The notes under the pieces are model-generated. The model did not search any database. It saw nothing but the letters and a program-made list of their open reading frames with translations, and had not been told where the DNA came from. A stretch of DNA of 64,000 nt from Methylobacterium sp. W2 (GTDB lineage Bacteria > Pseudomonadota > Alphaproteobacteria > Rhizobiales > Beijerinckiaceae): positions 56,347 to 120,346 of the forward strand of contig NZ_VMOA01000014.1 of assembly GCF_020662345.1 (NCBI RefSeq). Direction: 5' to 3'. Positions 1 through 8,191 of the stretch are shown one piece after another. Every line of letters starts with the position of its first letter. Within the stretch, counting starts at the first letter, position 1. A program made the translations under genes and the position numbers.

Positions 1-342
1 CATCACCCTGCGCGCCAGCGGATCGTCGGCATGCTCATCGGTGGCGTCGCTCCAGGCGAAGGGCGCGGTGGAGTGGCCGAGGCGCTGCACCGTGGGATCG
101 TGGAAGGCATAGCCGCGCGTCAGGTAGCGTCGGCCCCATTCCATCGGGAAGGTGTTGAGGAGGACGTGGCCGCGCTGCTGTCGGACGGGCGCACCACGGG
201 CCGGCACGGTGGCCGCCATGATGTGGGCGACGCCGAGATCCGCCAGTTCCGCCATCAGAAGCCGGGCGACGTCCTCGCCGCTCGCCGTCCGGTCGAGAGA
301 GCGGAGGAAGCCGAGGGTCTGATCGAGGGATTTGCGCGTCAC
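1..342 (-). CDS. LuxR-family regulator, N-terminal autoinducer-binding domain (truncated by window edge)
   Basis: The minus strand carries an open frame of 114 codons from a GTG at 342-340 that runs off the left edge. The translation resembles the N-terminal ligand-binding domain of acyl-homoserine-lactone-responsive LuxR regulators: a helix with GEDVARLLMAELADLGV, then a segment of the type FPMEWGRRYLTRGYAFHDP, and W/D residues typical of the pocket. The HTH domain would lie outside the window. Codon use is GC3-rich as expected for a real gene. The GTG start is inferred, since no ATG lies in frame nearby and no clear Shine-Dalgarno is visible. The family assignment is by eye; it could be an orphan 'solo' LuxR, because no luxI-like gene is visible here. 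Confidence 0.7.
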   Translation of the reverse strand, partial: MTRKSLDQTLGFLRSLDRTASGEDVARLLMAELADLGVAHIMAATVPARGAPVRQQRGHVLLNTFPMEWGRRYLTRGYAFHDPTVQRLGHSTAPFAWSDATDEHADDPLARRVM

Positions 343-469
343 ACGCGTACTGCCAGGAGAGCCCGATCACGTTTGCATGATCGAGAGCATGTGAGCGACC
401 TGACTCTAGGTTGTCAACGCATTCCCAAGGGTAGGATCGATTTTGCGCGAGCGAGTATCCGAGGGGGTA

Positions 470-901
470 TCAGCCGAACAGGTCGACGGTCCTGAAACCG
501 GCCGCTTCCAGCCGCTCGGCCAGGACGCGGCGATGGCACCGTTCCGGATCGCGCTCGAAACAGAGGAGACAGGTGGGCGCCCGCGCGGCGAGCTCGCACA
601 GGGCATCGAGGGCGAGGCCGCCATCGGCGGTATCGAGGACCTCCTCGCAGTAGATCCGGCGCATCAGCGCCGCGTCATGGGCCCGGGCGGCTTCCCGCCC
701 GGCCTTGGGCGTGCCGAGTTCCCGCGCATGCGCATAGGCGAGACCCGCCTCCTCCAGGCTCGTCTTCAGGGCGTTCTTCGAGAAGCCTCGCTTGCGCGAG
801 TTCGCCACCGCGCGAACGTCGGCCAGGGTCGCGACACCGGCATCCTTCAGGGTCGCCACGAATCGCTCGGAATCGAGCCCTTCGTAGCCGATGGTGAACA
901 A
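470..901 (-). CDS. DUF488 family protein
   Basis: A 143-residue protein starting MFTIGYEG, the signature opening of DUF488 proteins (GYEG near the N-terminus). It also has the typical conserved basic segment ADVRAVANSRKRGFSK at about residues 27-42 and a C-terminal CLLCFERDPERCHRR motif (about 114-128) with Cys and His residues that look like a metal or catalytic site. The biochemical function of DUF488 is not established. The gene stands alone, transcribed toward the LuxR-like gene with about 130 bp between them. Length is normal for the family. Confidence 0.85.
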   Translation of the reverse strand: MFTIGYEGLDSERFVATLKDAGVATLADVRAVANSRKRGFSKNALKTSLEEAGLAYAHARELGTPKAGREAARAHDAALMRRIYCEEVLDTADGGLALDALCELAARAPTCLLCFERDPERCHRRVLAERLEAAGFRTVDLFG

Positions 902-1177
902 AACCTTGTGCAGTCTCCCCTCCCCTCGAAACGTCAGACCGGCTCGGGACTTAGCCTCGGGTGCCGGACTGCGGCCAAAGCGCCGGAATGCACCCTATGT
1001 GGCTCGCAGGCAACGACTTCCGGAATTCCGCCGCATTGCCGTCAAAGCTCTGTTAACCGCGCGGGGTCCATCCCTTAGCGATGAGTTTAGCGCGTGAGAA
1101 CGGTGGGCCGGGCATCGATGTCGCTTAAGAACGGGATCGCCCCGACAATCCTGGCCGGGATGCCACGCGGCGTCGCC

Positions 1178-1987
1178 ATGCGCTGGGCCAAACGCTCACT
1201 GACGGCCGCCCTGCTCGCGAGCCTCGCGGCCTGCGCCGGAAACCACAGCGACTTCTACCCGACCAAGGGCGACGTGAAGCCCCATCCGGGGGTGGCGCGC
1301 GCCAAGCAGCATCCGATCCAAGGCATCGACATCTCGAAGTGGCAGGGCCCGATCGATTGGGCCTCGGTGCGCGGTGCCGGCACCCAGTTCGCCTTCATCA
1401 AGGCGACGGAAGGCGGCGACCACGTGGACGAGCGGTTCCGCGCCAATTGGGATGGCGCCGCCAAGGCGGGCGTGCCCCGTGGGGCCTACCATTTCGTGTT
1501 CTGGTGCCGCTCGGCCCAGGACCAGATGGAGTGGTTCAAGAAGAACGTGCCCAACGATCCGACCGCCCTGCCCCCCGTTCTCGACGTGGAGTGGAACGGC
1601 CATTCGCAGCTCTGCCCCAAGAAGCTGCCGAAAGCCCAGGCGCTGGCGATGATGCGCTACATGCTCGACGAGATGGAGCGCTACACCGGCAAGCGTCCGA
1701 TCATCTATACCGACATCACCTTCCACAAGGACGTGCTCGAGGACGAGCTGCCCGACTACCCGCACTGGGTCCGCTCCACGGCGGCCGAGCCCGAGCAGCG
1801 CTACGCCAAGCGCAAGTGGATGCTGTGGCAGTTCACCTCCACCGGCCGGGTTCCGGGCGTGCGCGGCGATGTCGACCGCAACGCGTTCTACGGCTCTACG
1901 GCGGAATGGGCCTCGTTCCTGTCGACGGATTGCGACCCCCGCGACCATAGCCGGCTCGCCGGACAGGGGCTCTGCAGCGGGAAGTGA
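1178..1987 (+). CDS. Glycoside hydrolase family 25 (lysozyme-like) lipoprotein
   Basis: Predicted peptidoglycan muramidase of the GH25 fold. The core contains the family's opening strand GIDISKWQGPIDW, the FIKATEGG motif, GAYHFVFW, the catalytic-type DVEWNG segment (Asp and Glu two residues apart) and a late WMLWQFTSTG strand. I chose the ATG at 1178 because it gives a compact signal peptide ending in a lipobox-like LAAC, suggesting a lipid-anchored envelope enzyme. Earlier in-frame starts exist at 1094 (GTG), 1118 and 1160, and none has a clear Shine-Dalgarno. Likely role is cell-wall remodelling or turnover. It is followed closely by a convergent hemolysin III gene. Confidence 0.85.
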   Translation: MRWAKRSLTAALLASLAACAGNHSDFYPTKGDVKPHPGVARAKQHPIQGIDISKWQGPIDWASVRGAGTQFAFIKATEGGDHVDERFRANWDGAAKAGVPRGAYHFVFWCRSAQDQMEWFKKNVPNDPTALPPVLDVEWNGHSQLCPKKLPKAQALAMMRYMLDEMERYTGKRPIIYTDITFHKDVLEDELPDYPHWVRSTAAEPEQRYAKRKWMLWQFTSTGRVPGVRGDVDRNAFYGSTAEWASFLSTDCDPRDHSRLAGQGLCSGK

Positions 1988-2008
1988 ACGGGATGCGGAG
2001 GCCGGGCG

Positions 2009-2689
2009 CTACAGACCCGTATCGATGACGCTGGTGAGGACGGTGCCGTAGTGGCAGGCCGTCGCGGCGAGAACGAAGGCGTGCCAGATGGCGTTCTGGT
2101 ACGGCAGGCTGCGCCAGACGTGGAAGATGATCCCCAGCGAGTACAGCATACCGCCGATGGCCAGGAGCCAGAGAGCTTCGGGCTTGAGCGCTCCGATCAC
2201 CGAGTCGTAGGTGGCGACGCCGCTCCATCCGAGGAGCAGGTAGAGGCCGATGGCCGCCCGGTCGAAACGGCCGGGCAGGAGAAGCTTCAGGGCGATGCCG
2301 ATTCCCGCCAGGACCCAGATGAAGGCCAGCAGGATCCAGGCCGTCGATCCGCGTCCGACCAGGGCGACGAGGGGCGTATAGGTGCCGGCGATCATGAGGT
2401 AGATGATGGCGTGGTCGGCCCGGCGCAGGATCCACTTCCGCCGACCGACCGGCCACATGTTGTACGTGGCCGAGACACCGAGCATCGACACCAGGGCGGC
2501 GGCATAGACCACCACCCCCGCACGCTCTGTCCAATCCAGCGGCGCCATCGCCGCGAGGATGACGATGGCGATGGCACCCGCGACGCCGAAGACGATACCG
2601 GCGATATGGATGGCGGCATCCGCCATCAATTCCTTGCGCGTGTAGTTCCAGCTCAGTCCGATGGGTCTACCGTCCTCAGCCAGAAACAT
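2009..2689 (-). CDS. Hemolysin III family (HlyIII/YqfA) membrane protein
   Basis: A 226-residue polytopic membrane protein with about seven hydrophobic segments, matching the length and topology of the HlyIII/adiponectin-receptor-like superfamily. Conserved family features visible are an early HIAG near TM1, the SATYNMWP segment after TM2 (in place of SxxYH), the D-H pair in RRADHAIIYLMIAGTYTP, and a C-terminal FHVWRSLPYQNAIWHAFVLAATACHY with the paired His residues that bind zinc in relatives. Physiological role in bacteria is unclear despite the name. It is a single-gene unit convergent with the GH25 gene. Confidence 0.88.
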   Translation of the reverse strand: MFLAEDGRPIGLSWNYTRKELMADAAIHIAGIVFGVAGAIAIVILAAMAPLDWTERAGVVVYAAALVSMLGVSATYNMWPVGRRKWILRRADHAIIYLMIAGTYTPLVALVGRGSTAWILLAFIWVLAGIGIALKLLLPGRFDRAAIGLYLLLGWSGVATYDSVIGALKPEALWLLAIGGMLYSLGIIFHVWRSLPYQNAIWHAFVLAATACHYGTVLTSVIDTGL

Positions 2690-2825
2690 CGCTGACTCCG
2701 AGCTATCCTAACCCAAGCTTAAGCGCCAAAGGACCGGACTCGTTCCCTGTTCGAACTGCGTAGGCGGCGAGCATCGTGAACCGCCGCCTACAGGATTCCT
2801 GCGTATTGTCTCGGTGGGGCGACCC

Positions 2826-3014
2826 TCAGAAGGAGAAGGTCGTGAAGCGGCTCGCGAGGACGACGGCCCAGGCCGCTCCGAGAAGTCCCGTAAGACCGAC
2901 GACGACCTTCCGGGTCCGCGCATGGCGCGTCCCCTCCATGTCGGCGCCTTCGCGTGCCGTCTGGTCGCGCTCAACGAGTACCTGCTCTTCCGACACGAGG
3001 CGTTGGTCGTGCAT
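2826..3014 (-). CDS. Small single-span membrane protein, hypothetical
   Basis: A 62-residue frame beginning MHDQRLVSEEQ: a charged N-terminal half, then one hydrophobic helix (VVVGLTGLLGAAWAVVLASRF, split by only a few polar residues) reaching the C-terminus. It resembles the many short tail-anchored proteins of Methylobacterium genomes, but I recognise no family. The frame extends upstream to an ATG at 3080, but the shorter start gives a more protein-like composition. Support is only a TM-like segment and the open frame, so it may not be a gene. Confidence 0.4.
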   Translation of the reverse strand: MHDQRLVSEEQVLVERDQTAREGADMEGTRHARTRKVVVGLTGLLGAAWAVVLASRFTTFSF

Positions 3015-3348
3015 GCTGGACGGCCTTTCGGTTGTGGCGTGACACTGCCCGGCGCCGCTCTCGCAGCGCCATCGACACATCGGCTAACGGTACAAACCCA
3101 AGCTTGGTTTCGCTGCGACGCAACAAAACATGGCCGAGGTGACGCTCGCCGATGTCGACCGACACGGTGCAAGCATCCGGCCAATCCGCACCCGCTATCG
3201 GGCATCGCGGCGACGCGGTCTGTGCGATGCAACAGCCGGCGCGCCGACGAGATCCGGAACCAGGGCGGGAATTACCCCCTCGCTCGCGGGCGAAAGACCG
3301 TCTCCCTGCCCCCCGGGGCCCCGCTACGATTTGTCCCCGGGAAGGGGC
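3015..3348. other. Gap without a supported gene
   Basis: About 330 bp between the small membrane protein and ctaA. Frames on both strands are open but arginine/proline-rich and look like chance frames. One part is less GC-rich, around 3085-3135, where the text 'acccaagcttggtttc' occurs; a similar 'acccaagctta' lies at about 2711. This may hold promoters, but I cannot identify elements with confidence. Confidence 0.4.
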
Positions 3349-4476
3349 TTAAGCGCCTCGGCTCGTCATGCCCTCGAAGCCGAAGGCGGCGGTGGCACCG
3401 GCGGAAGATGCCGGGATGCGCTGGGCCGCCCCCCGGCTGAGCCGGGCATGAACGGTCGCCATCATCAGGACTGCCATGGCGAAGACCTGATGGGCGAGGC
3501 CCGCCCAGAGGGGCACCGCCAGCAACAGGGTCACGATGCCCAACCCGGCCTGCGCCAGGGTCAGGCCCGCGATGCCCACGGCACGGCGGGCCGTGCCGCT
3601 CGCGGGAAGCCGCCTGCTCGCGTCGATGGCGTGGAACAGCGCCACCGCCAGAAGGAGATAGGCCATCAGACGGTGGTTGAACTGCACCAGGGTGACGTTG
3701 TCGATGAAGTTCTCGATCCACGGGCTGACCGCGAACAGTTCGGACGCCCCCGGCACGAAGACGCCGTCCATGTCGGGCCAGGTATTGTGCACGAGCCCGG
3801 CCTTCGAGCCGGCGACGAGTCCGCCGAGACCGATCTGGAGCAGGACGAGGATCGGCAGCAGTCCGGCCGTGATCCGCAGGCGCCCTGGTGCGGGCTCGGA
3901 CGGGCCGGACCGCAACCCGGCCGCCAGCCAGACGAGACCGGCCAGGATCAGGCTCGCCGTGGTCAGGTGCAGGGCGAGCTTGAGGGGCGCCACCGCCGTC
4001 ATTCCCGGCTGGAGACCGGAGGCGACCATGATCCAGCCGATGGCGCCCTGAAGACCGCCGAGGGCGCCGAGGGCAAGGAGCCCGTATCCGAGGCGCCGGT
4101 CGACGAGGCCGCGCCACCAGAACACGAGGAGCGGCAGGAAGAAGGCGAGCCCGAGGATGCGCCCGAGCAGGCGGTGGCCCCATTCCCAGGCATAAATGAC
4201 CTTGAAGTCCGACAACCCCATGCCCTGGTTGAGGATGCGGTATTGCGGCGTGCCCTTGTACTTGTCGAACTCGGCGGCCCAGGCCTGTTCGGAGACCGGG
4301 GGGACCACGCCCGTCACCGGCCGCCATTCGGTGATCGACAATCCCGATCCCGTCAGGCGGGTGGCACCGCCGACGGCGACCATGGCCACGACGAGGATCG
4401 CCAGCGTGTAGAGCCAGATGCGCACCGGGTTCCTGGAACGGACCGGTGCGGTCGGGGTGGTTTCGCGTGAAGGCAT
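3349..4476 (-). CDS. ctaA: Heme A synthase (COX15/CtaA family)
   Basis: Converts heme O to heme A for aa3-type cytochrome oxidase; integral inner-membrane protein. The 375-residue product has the type-2 (alphaproteobacterial/mitochondrial) layout with eight hydrophobic segments. Family motifs include VAVGGATRLTGSGLSITEWRP after TM1, the EWGHRLLGRILGL heme-ligand His motif, LALHLTTASLI, and the later QFNHRLMAYLLL and GLAHQVFAM His motifs. I set the start at the ATG at 4476 (MPSRETTPT), because upstream sequence in frame is low-complexity and not protein-like. No adjacent cox genes are in the window. The C-terminal tail beyond TM8 is short. Confidence 0.93.
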   Translation of the reverse strand: MPSRETTPTAPVRSRNPVRIWLYTLAILVVAMVAVGGATRLTGSGLSITEWRPVTGVVPPVSEQAWAAEFDKYKGTPQYRILNQGMGLSDFKVIYAWEWGHRLLGRILGLAFFLPLLVFWWRGLVDRRLGYGLLALGALGGLQGAIGWIMVASGLQPGMTAVAPLKLALHLTTASLILAGLVWLAAGLRSGPSEPAPGRLRITAGLLPILVLLQIGLGGLVAGSKAGLVHNTWPDMDGVFVPGASELFAVSPWIENFIDNVTLVQFNHRLMAYLLLAVALFHAIDASRRLPASGTARRAVGIAGLTLAQAGLGIVTLLLAVPLWAGLAHQVFAMAVLMMATVHARLSRGAAQRIPASSAGATAAFGFEGMTSRGA

Positions 4477-4735
4477 CGCGGTGGCGGGCTCGCGTGGTGT
4501 CGGGATCGGCGCGGGTTTCCCGTGCCTCGCGCCCTGCGTTACGCATGCGGGGCCGCCGGGGCAACGTCGCCCAGGGCCGCAGAGGCGCCGGATGCGGCGC
4601 GAGCGGCAATTGCCTTGCCGCGGCGGGCGGCCTAACCCCGGCGGACCGGCTGCGCGGCAAGTCGACGGACACCCCTGCCGGACCTCCCGCCGGGGAGAAG
4701 GCCCATGCCAAAGGCCCACGTACAGGAGAGCGCCC

Positions 4736-4954
4736 ATGCGCCGCCGCACCCGCACGCTGCTCGGCACGATCGGCATGCTCGCCTTCGTGGCGCTCTACGC
4801 GCCCCTCGCCATGGCCTTGGCCGACAGCCGCATCTCGCAGACGCCGCCGGCCGTGCAGGCGATCCTCTACGCCTTCCTCGGCATCGCCTGGATCTTCCCG
4901 CTGATGCCGCTGATCCGCTGGATGGAGCGAAAGGACGTCGACGGCGGGAGTTGA
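4736..4954 (+). CDS. DUF2842 family small membrane protein
   Basis: A 72-residue protein with two predicted transmembrane helices (about residues 9-29 and 40-60) and a short charged tail (WMERKD). This matches the alphaproteobacterial DUF2842 family, of unknown function. The start at 4736 is supported by a good Shine-Dalgarno (caggagag, 4723-4730) five bases upstream; longer versions of the frame start in sequence without protein-like composition. It is divergent from ctaA with about 260 bp between them, and this pairing may reflect a membrane or respiratory context. Confidence 0.75.
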   Translation: MRRRTRTLLGTIGMLAFVALYAPLAMALADSRISQTPPAVQAILYAFLGIAWIFPLMPLIRWMERKDVDGGS

Positions 4955-4970
4955 ACCCTAAGCAGGTTCA

Positions 4971-4993
4971 GCAAAAGTGGTCACCGGTTTTGC
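4971..4993. repeat. Intergenic imperfect palindrome
   Basis: The 23-bp stretch reads as an imperfect inverted repeat: outer arms gcaaaa/ttttgc, inner arms ggt/acc. It resembles the short palindromic intergenic motifs with a central 'GTGG.CACCGG' core that are scattered in alphaproteobacterial genomes. Only one copy is visible in this window, so the repeat status is by resemblance. Confidence 0.4.
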
Positions 4994-5175
4994 GGCCTAA
5001 TACCCGTGATATTTTAATAGCTTAAGCGATGTGAAGCGGTGGCTTGCCCACGCGAGCCTGCGTAGGGTTTCGCCCGACGCCGGGATTTCGCCGCACTCGG
5101 CCGTCACAGGCTTGGGCACGCTTCGATGTTCCGTCAGACCCAGGCCGAGATCCGCCGCTCCATGAACCGATCCTC

Positions 5176-5586
5176 ATGAACCGATTCCTCGCGTCCTTCC
5201 TGCTCGTAGGCGTCGGCTGCGCCGCTCTCCCGGTTCTCGCCACCCAGGCCTCGGCGCAGAATGCGCCCCGCTCGATGGCGGAATGCGAGCGCCTCAAGAA
5301 CGATCTCGCCTACAACCAGTGCCTCGCGATGTTCGGGCCGGCCGCCAGGAATGTCGGAGGCGGGGGCAGCGACGGGGGATCGGCCTCCTCCGTGGCGACG
5401 GCGCTCGCCGCCGTGCCGCCGGTCAGCACCGAATCCCTGCCCATGGCCGACGAGCCCGCGCAGGAGGCCGGCAGGGGCCAGCGCGGCAGGCGTGGACGCT
5501 ACACCCGTCACGGCCGCCAGAGCGCCAGCTTCACCGTCGGTGGAAGCGAGAGCCGCTCGTCCTACCGCCGTCGCCGACGGCATTAG
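5176..5586 (+). CDS. Exported hypothetical protein, basic C-terminus
   Basis: A 136-residue protein with a clear Sec signal peptide (MNRFLASFLLVG... cleaved near ASAQ-N, about residue 26-28). The mature part begins with a short conserved-looking region containing two Cys (MAECERLKNDLAYNQCLAMFGP), which could form a disulfide helical hairpin. A low-complexity Gly/Ser/Ala stretch follows, then an Arg-rich tail (YRRRRRH end). I do not recognise a named family. I chose the ATG at 5176 because it starts the signal peptide. It is convergent with the deacetylase gene, 6 bp apart. Confidence 0.7.
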   Translation: MNRFLASFLLVGVGCAALPVLATQASAQNAPRSMAECERLKNDLAYNQCLAMFGPAARNVGGGGSDGGSASSVATALAAVPPVSTESLPMADEPAQEAGRGQRGRRGRYTRHGRQSASFTVGGSESRSSYRRRRRH

Positions 5587-5592
5587 CCGGGC

Positions 5593-6657
5593 TCACGCGA
5601 CATTGAGCCGCCGCCCGCGATTCCAGGCGAGGAACGGAACGCCCGACAGCAGCGCGGAGAGCGCCACCTTCGATTGATGCAGCCCATTCACCGAGACCCG
5701 CGGCAGGGCATGGAGATGGCCGGCATGGCCGGGGAAGAGATGGCCGGGACGGGTCGTCACGGCCGTGACGAAACCGGCCTCGCGGGCGATGTCGAATTCC
5801 CGCCCCCCGGCCGAAGTCGGATCGCCCACCGGATAGGACAGATGCCGGACCGGCCGTCCAATCTCCCGCGCGATCCGCGCCCTGCCCTCCCCGATCTCAT
5901 GGCGGACCCGCTCCTCCCCGTGTTTCGCCAGCATGGGATGGTCGATGGTATGGGCTCCGATCGACAATGCGGGATCGGCCGCCAGACCGCGCAACTCCCC
6001 CCAGGACAGGCAGAGCTCCCCCGCCACCCGTCCGATTCCGATGCCGGCCTCGCCGCAGAGGTCGGCGATGGTGGCGAGCAGGAACTCCTCCGATCCGGCG
6101 CGCAGGTGCCGGTAGATCGCGGCGAAGGCCGCCATCTTCTCCCCCGCCGTGGCGGCGGGCAGATCGAGGGGCGGGGCCTCGTCCCGACGCACCCTCACCC
6201 GGTCGAGGCGACCGATCGCGCGTTCGAGTTCGATCCACCACAGGCGGCCCCGCCCCTCGGCGAACTCGCTCGTGACGAACAGCGTCCACGGGACGCGGTG
6301 CCGGCTTAGAATGGGAACGGCGTGGCGGGCGTTGTCGCGATAGCCGTCATCGAAGGTCAGGACGGCGAAGGGCCTGCCTCCGCTGGGCCGGACGAGCCGC
6401 TCGGGCACGGAATCGAGGCCGATCACGTCGAACCCCTTCGCGGCCAGCGTGACCAGCACCGCGTCGAGGAAGTCCGGCGTGATCGAGAGAATACCGTTGG
6501 GGGCGAAGGCCCTGGCGGGGGCCGGATCGACATGGTGGAAGGTCAGGATCAGGCCGCGCCCTTGCGCGACGCGCTTCAGCCAACGGTCGGCCCCCGAGGC
6601 GGCGATGGCGCGAAAGCCCGCATCGAACAGGCGGTGACGGAACTCGGGCGAGGGCAT
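5593..6657 (-). CDS. Polysaccharide deacetylase (NodB-type, CE4)
   Basis: Predicted to remove N- or O-acetyl groups from a polysaccharide. The NodB motifs are visible: LILTFHHVDP at the start of the fold, the catalytic/metal TFDDGYRDN (Asp-Asp), the metal-binding HTIDHPML (His-x3-His), and LSYPVGD. About 354 residues, larger than a bare NodB domain, with an N-terminal helical extension and a C-terminal FLAWNRGRRLN tail. A GTG at 6666 is the alternative start. Its position next to the acetyltransferase and Wzz/Wza genes suggests a role in modifying the exopolysaccharide made by this locus. No signal peptide is obvious, so a cytoplasmic or atypically exported location is possible. Confidence 0.9.
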   Translation of the reverse strand: MPSPEFRHRLFDAGFRAIAASGADRWLKRVAQGRGLILTFHHVDPAPARAFAPNGILSITPDFLDAVLVTLAAKGFDVIGLDSVPERLVRPSGGRPFAVLTFDDGYRDNARHAVPILSRHRVPWTLFVTSEFAEGRGRLWWIELERAIGRLDRVRVRRDEAPPLDLPAATAGEKMAAFAAIYRHLRAGSEEFLLATIADLCGEAGIGIGRVAGELCLSWGELRGLAADPALSIGAHTIDHPMLAKHGEERVRHEIGEGRARIAREIGRPVRHLSYPVGDPTSAGGREFDIAREAGFVTAVTTRPGHLFPGHAGHLHALPRVSVNGLHQSKVALSALLSGVPFLAWNRGRRLNVA

Positions 6658-6879
6658 GGGCGTCACCGGAGAGGAGCGGAGCAGGCGGACATTCGGCCAC
6701 CAACCCGCAAGGTTTCGTTACCCACATCGCGAGATGATGCCCTGCCGTTTCCCATCGTCACCGGCGCTTAAGGAGCCGGAGGGCTAGTACTCGCCGATGG
6801 AGGCTCGTGCGCCGCGCTCGCGGAGCCGTGCCAGGGAGCGGTGATGGCGGTTCTTGTTCACGATCTCACTGGAGCAGGC

Positions 6880-8109
6880 ATGATTCAGGAGCGCGTCCGT
6901 GGGCAACTGGTTCCGGAGGTGTTTCGCGACCTGGCCAGCGTCGAGGCTCTGTGGCGGAGCGTAGAGAGCGACCCCGCCGCGTTGTCGACCCCGTATCAGC
7001 GCTTCGACTGGGTCTCGGCCTTCGTCTCGGCCAAGCTCGGCTGCACCCCGGCGGAGCAGGACGCCTCCCTGCGGGTCATCGTCCTGCGCGATCCCGGCGG
7101 ACGACCCCGCGTGATCCTGCCGCTTCAGGTCGCGCGCGAACGCGGCGTCCGCGTGGCGCGGGTGATCGGCTGCAAGCACGCGAACTACCACATGCCGATG
7201 TTCGCCTCCCGCGAGGCGGCGGCCATGCGCGCCGAGGATCTCGTCGGACTGCTGCGCCGCGTCGGGCACGAGGCCGGGATCGACGTCTATCTGCTCGGGC
7301 ATCAGCCGCGTTTCTGGGACGGCGCCGCCAATCCGTTGAGCCTCCACGCCGCGCCGGCGGTGAGCGACGCCTACGGCCTGATCCTCGGCCCCGACCCCGA
7401 GACCACCGCCAAGCGCGTCTTCAGCGCGGACGCGCGCAAGAAGATGCGCTCGAAGGAGAGGAAGCTGATCGAGGCCTTCGGCCCCGTGGAGTATCGGGTT
7501 GCCGCGAATGCCGAGGAGGTGAGGGCCTACCTCTCCGCCTTCTTCACGCAGAAGGCCTCGCGCTTTGCTGCCATGGACATCGCCAATCCCTATGCCGACG
7601 AGGGTATCCGCCGCTTCATCGCCACCGGTGCCTGCCGGCAGGACGATCCGAACGAGGTCCGGGGCGCCGCGATCGAGGTCTCCGCCCTGGTGGCGTGCAA
7701 CGATGGGCGGGTCTTCGCGACCTTCGCCGGTGCGGTCAGCGATGCGCGCTACAGCGGCATGATGACCTCCTTCGACCAGGATCCCGTCGTCGGACGGTCG
7801 AGCCCGGGCGACATCCTGTTGCAGCACCTCATCCGCGATCAGACCGAGCGCGGCCGCCGCAGCTTCGATCTCGGCGTCGGGGAGGCCCGCTACAAGGCCA
7901 ATATCTGCGACGAGACGATTCAGCTCGGTGAGGTCACCATCGCCGTCACCCTGCGCGGCCATCTCTTCGCCGTTCCGGCCATGGCCGCCACCCGGCTCAA
8001 GCGCCGGATCAAGCGGAGCGAGCGACTGGCGCGCTGGGCGAAGACGGTTCAGAGGGCGATCCGACGCTCGGCCCGCCATGGCCGGACCGCCGGCGAGGCA
8101 CAGACCTGA
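6880..8109 (+). CDS. GNAT-superfamily acetyltransferase, BcsL/CelD (FemAB-like)
   Basis: A 409-residue protein of the double-GNAT 'acetyltransferase involved in cellulose biosynthesis' (BcsL/CelD, Acetyltransf_6) type found in many polysaccharide clusters. Visible are the characteristic STPYQRFDWVSAFV opening, the central KKMRSKERKL segment, and the C-terminal FDLGVGEARYKANICDE motif, which corresponds to the family's F.D.G.G...YK pattern. I chose the ATG at 6880 because ggagcaggc precedes it; in-frame ATGs at 6841/6844 are alternatives. It diverges from the deacetylase and converges on the Wzz gene. The likely job is acylation of an exopolysaccharide or its precursor. Confidence 0.82.
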   Translation: MIQERVRGQLVPEVFRDLASVEALWRSVESDPAALSTPYQRFDWVSAFVSAKLGCTPAEQDASLRVIVLRDPGGRPRVILPLQVARERGVRVARVIGCKHANYHMPMFASREAAAMRAEDLVGLLRRVGHEAGIDVYLLGHQPRFWDGAANPLSLHAAPAVSDAYGLILGPDPETTAKRVFSADARKKMRSKERKLIEAFGPVEYRVAANAEEVRAYLSAFFTQKASRFAAMDIANPYADEGIRRFIATGACRQDDPNEVRGAAIEVSALVACNDGRVFATFAGAVSDARYSGMMTSFDQDPVVGRSSPGDILLQHLIRDQTERGRRSFDLGVGEARYKANICDETIQLGEVTIAVTLRGHLFAVPAMAATRLKRRIKRSERLARWAKTVQRAIRRSARHGRTAGEAQT

Positions 8110-8137
8110 GGCAACGGGTCGAGCCGACCCCCTCGCT

Positions 8138-8191
8138 CAGGCCACCGAACGTCTTCAAGCCGCCGAAAGTCTTCAGGCCGCCGAAAGTCTT
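8138..8191. repeat. Three 18-bp tandem repeats across the stop codon of the Wzz-like gene
   Basis: Three head-to-tail copies of an 18-bp unit (plus-strand form caggccgccgaaagtctt) at 8138-8155, 8156-8173 and 8174-8191; the middle copy differs from the third by one base and the first by two. The stop codon of the Wzz-like gene (8175-8173, minus strand) lies at a repeat junction. Read in another minus-strand frame the array would encode KTFGGL three times. Confidence 0.85.

Noticed and set aside
3130..4470. A 446-codon plus-strand frame opposite ctaA
   Set aside because: Translation is His/Gln/Arg/Gly-rich without hydrophobic segments or motifs; ctaA is certain on the other strand.
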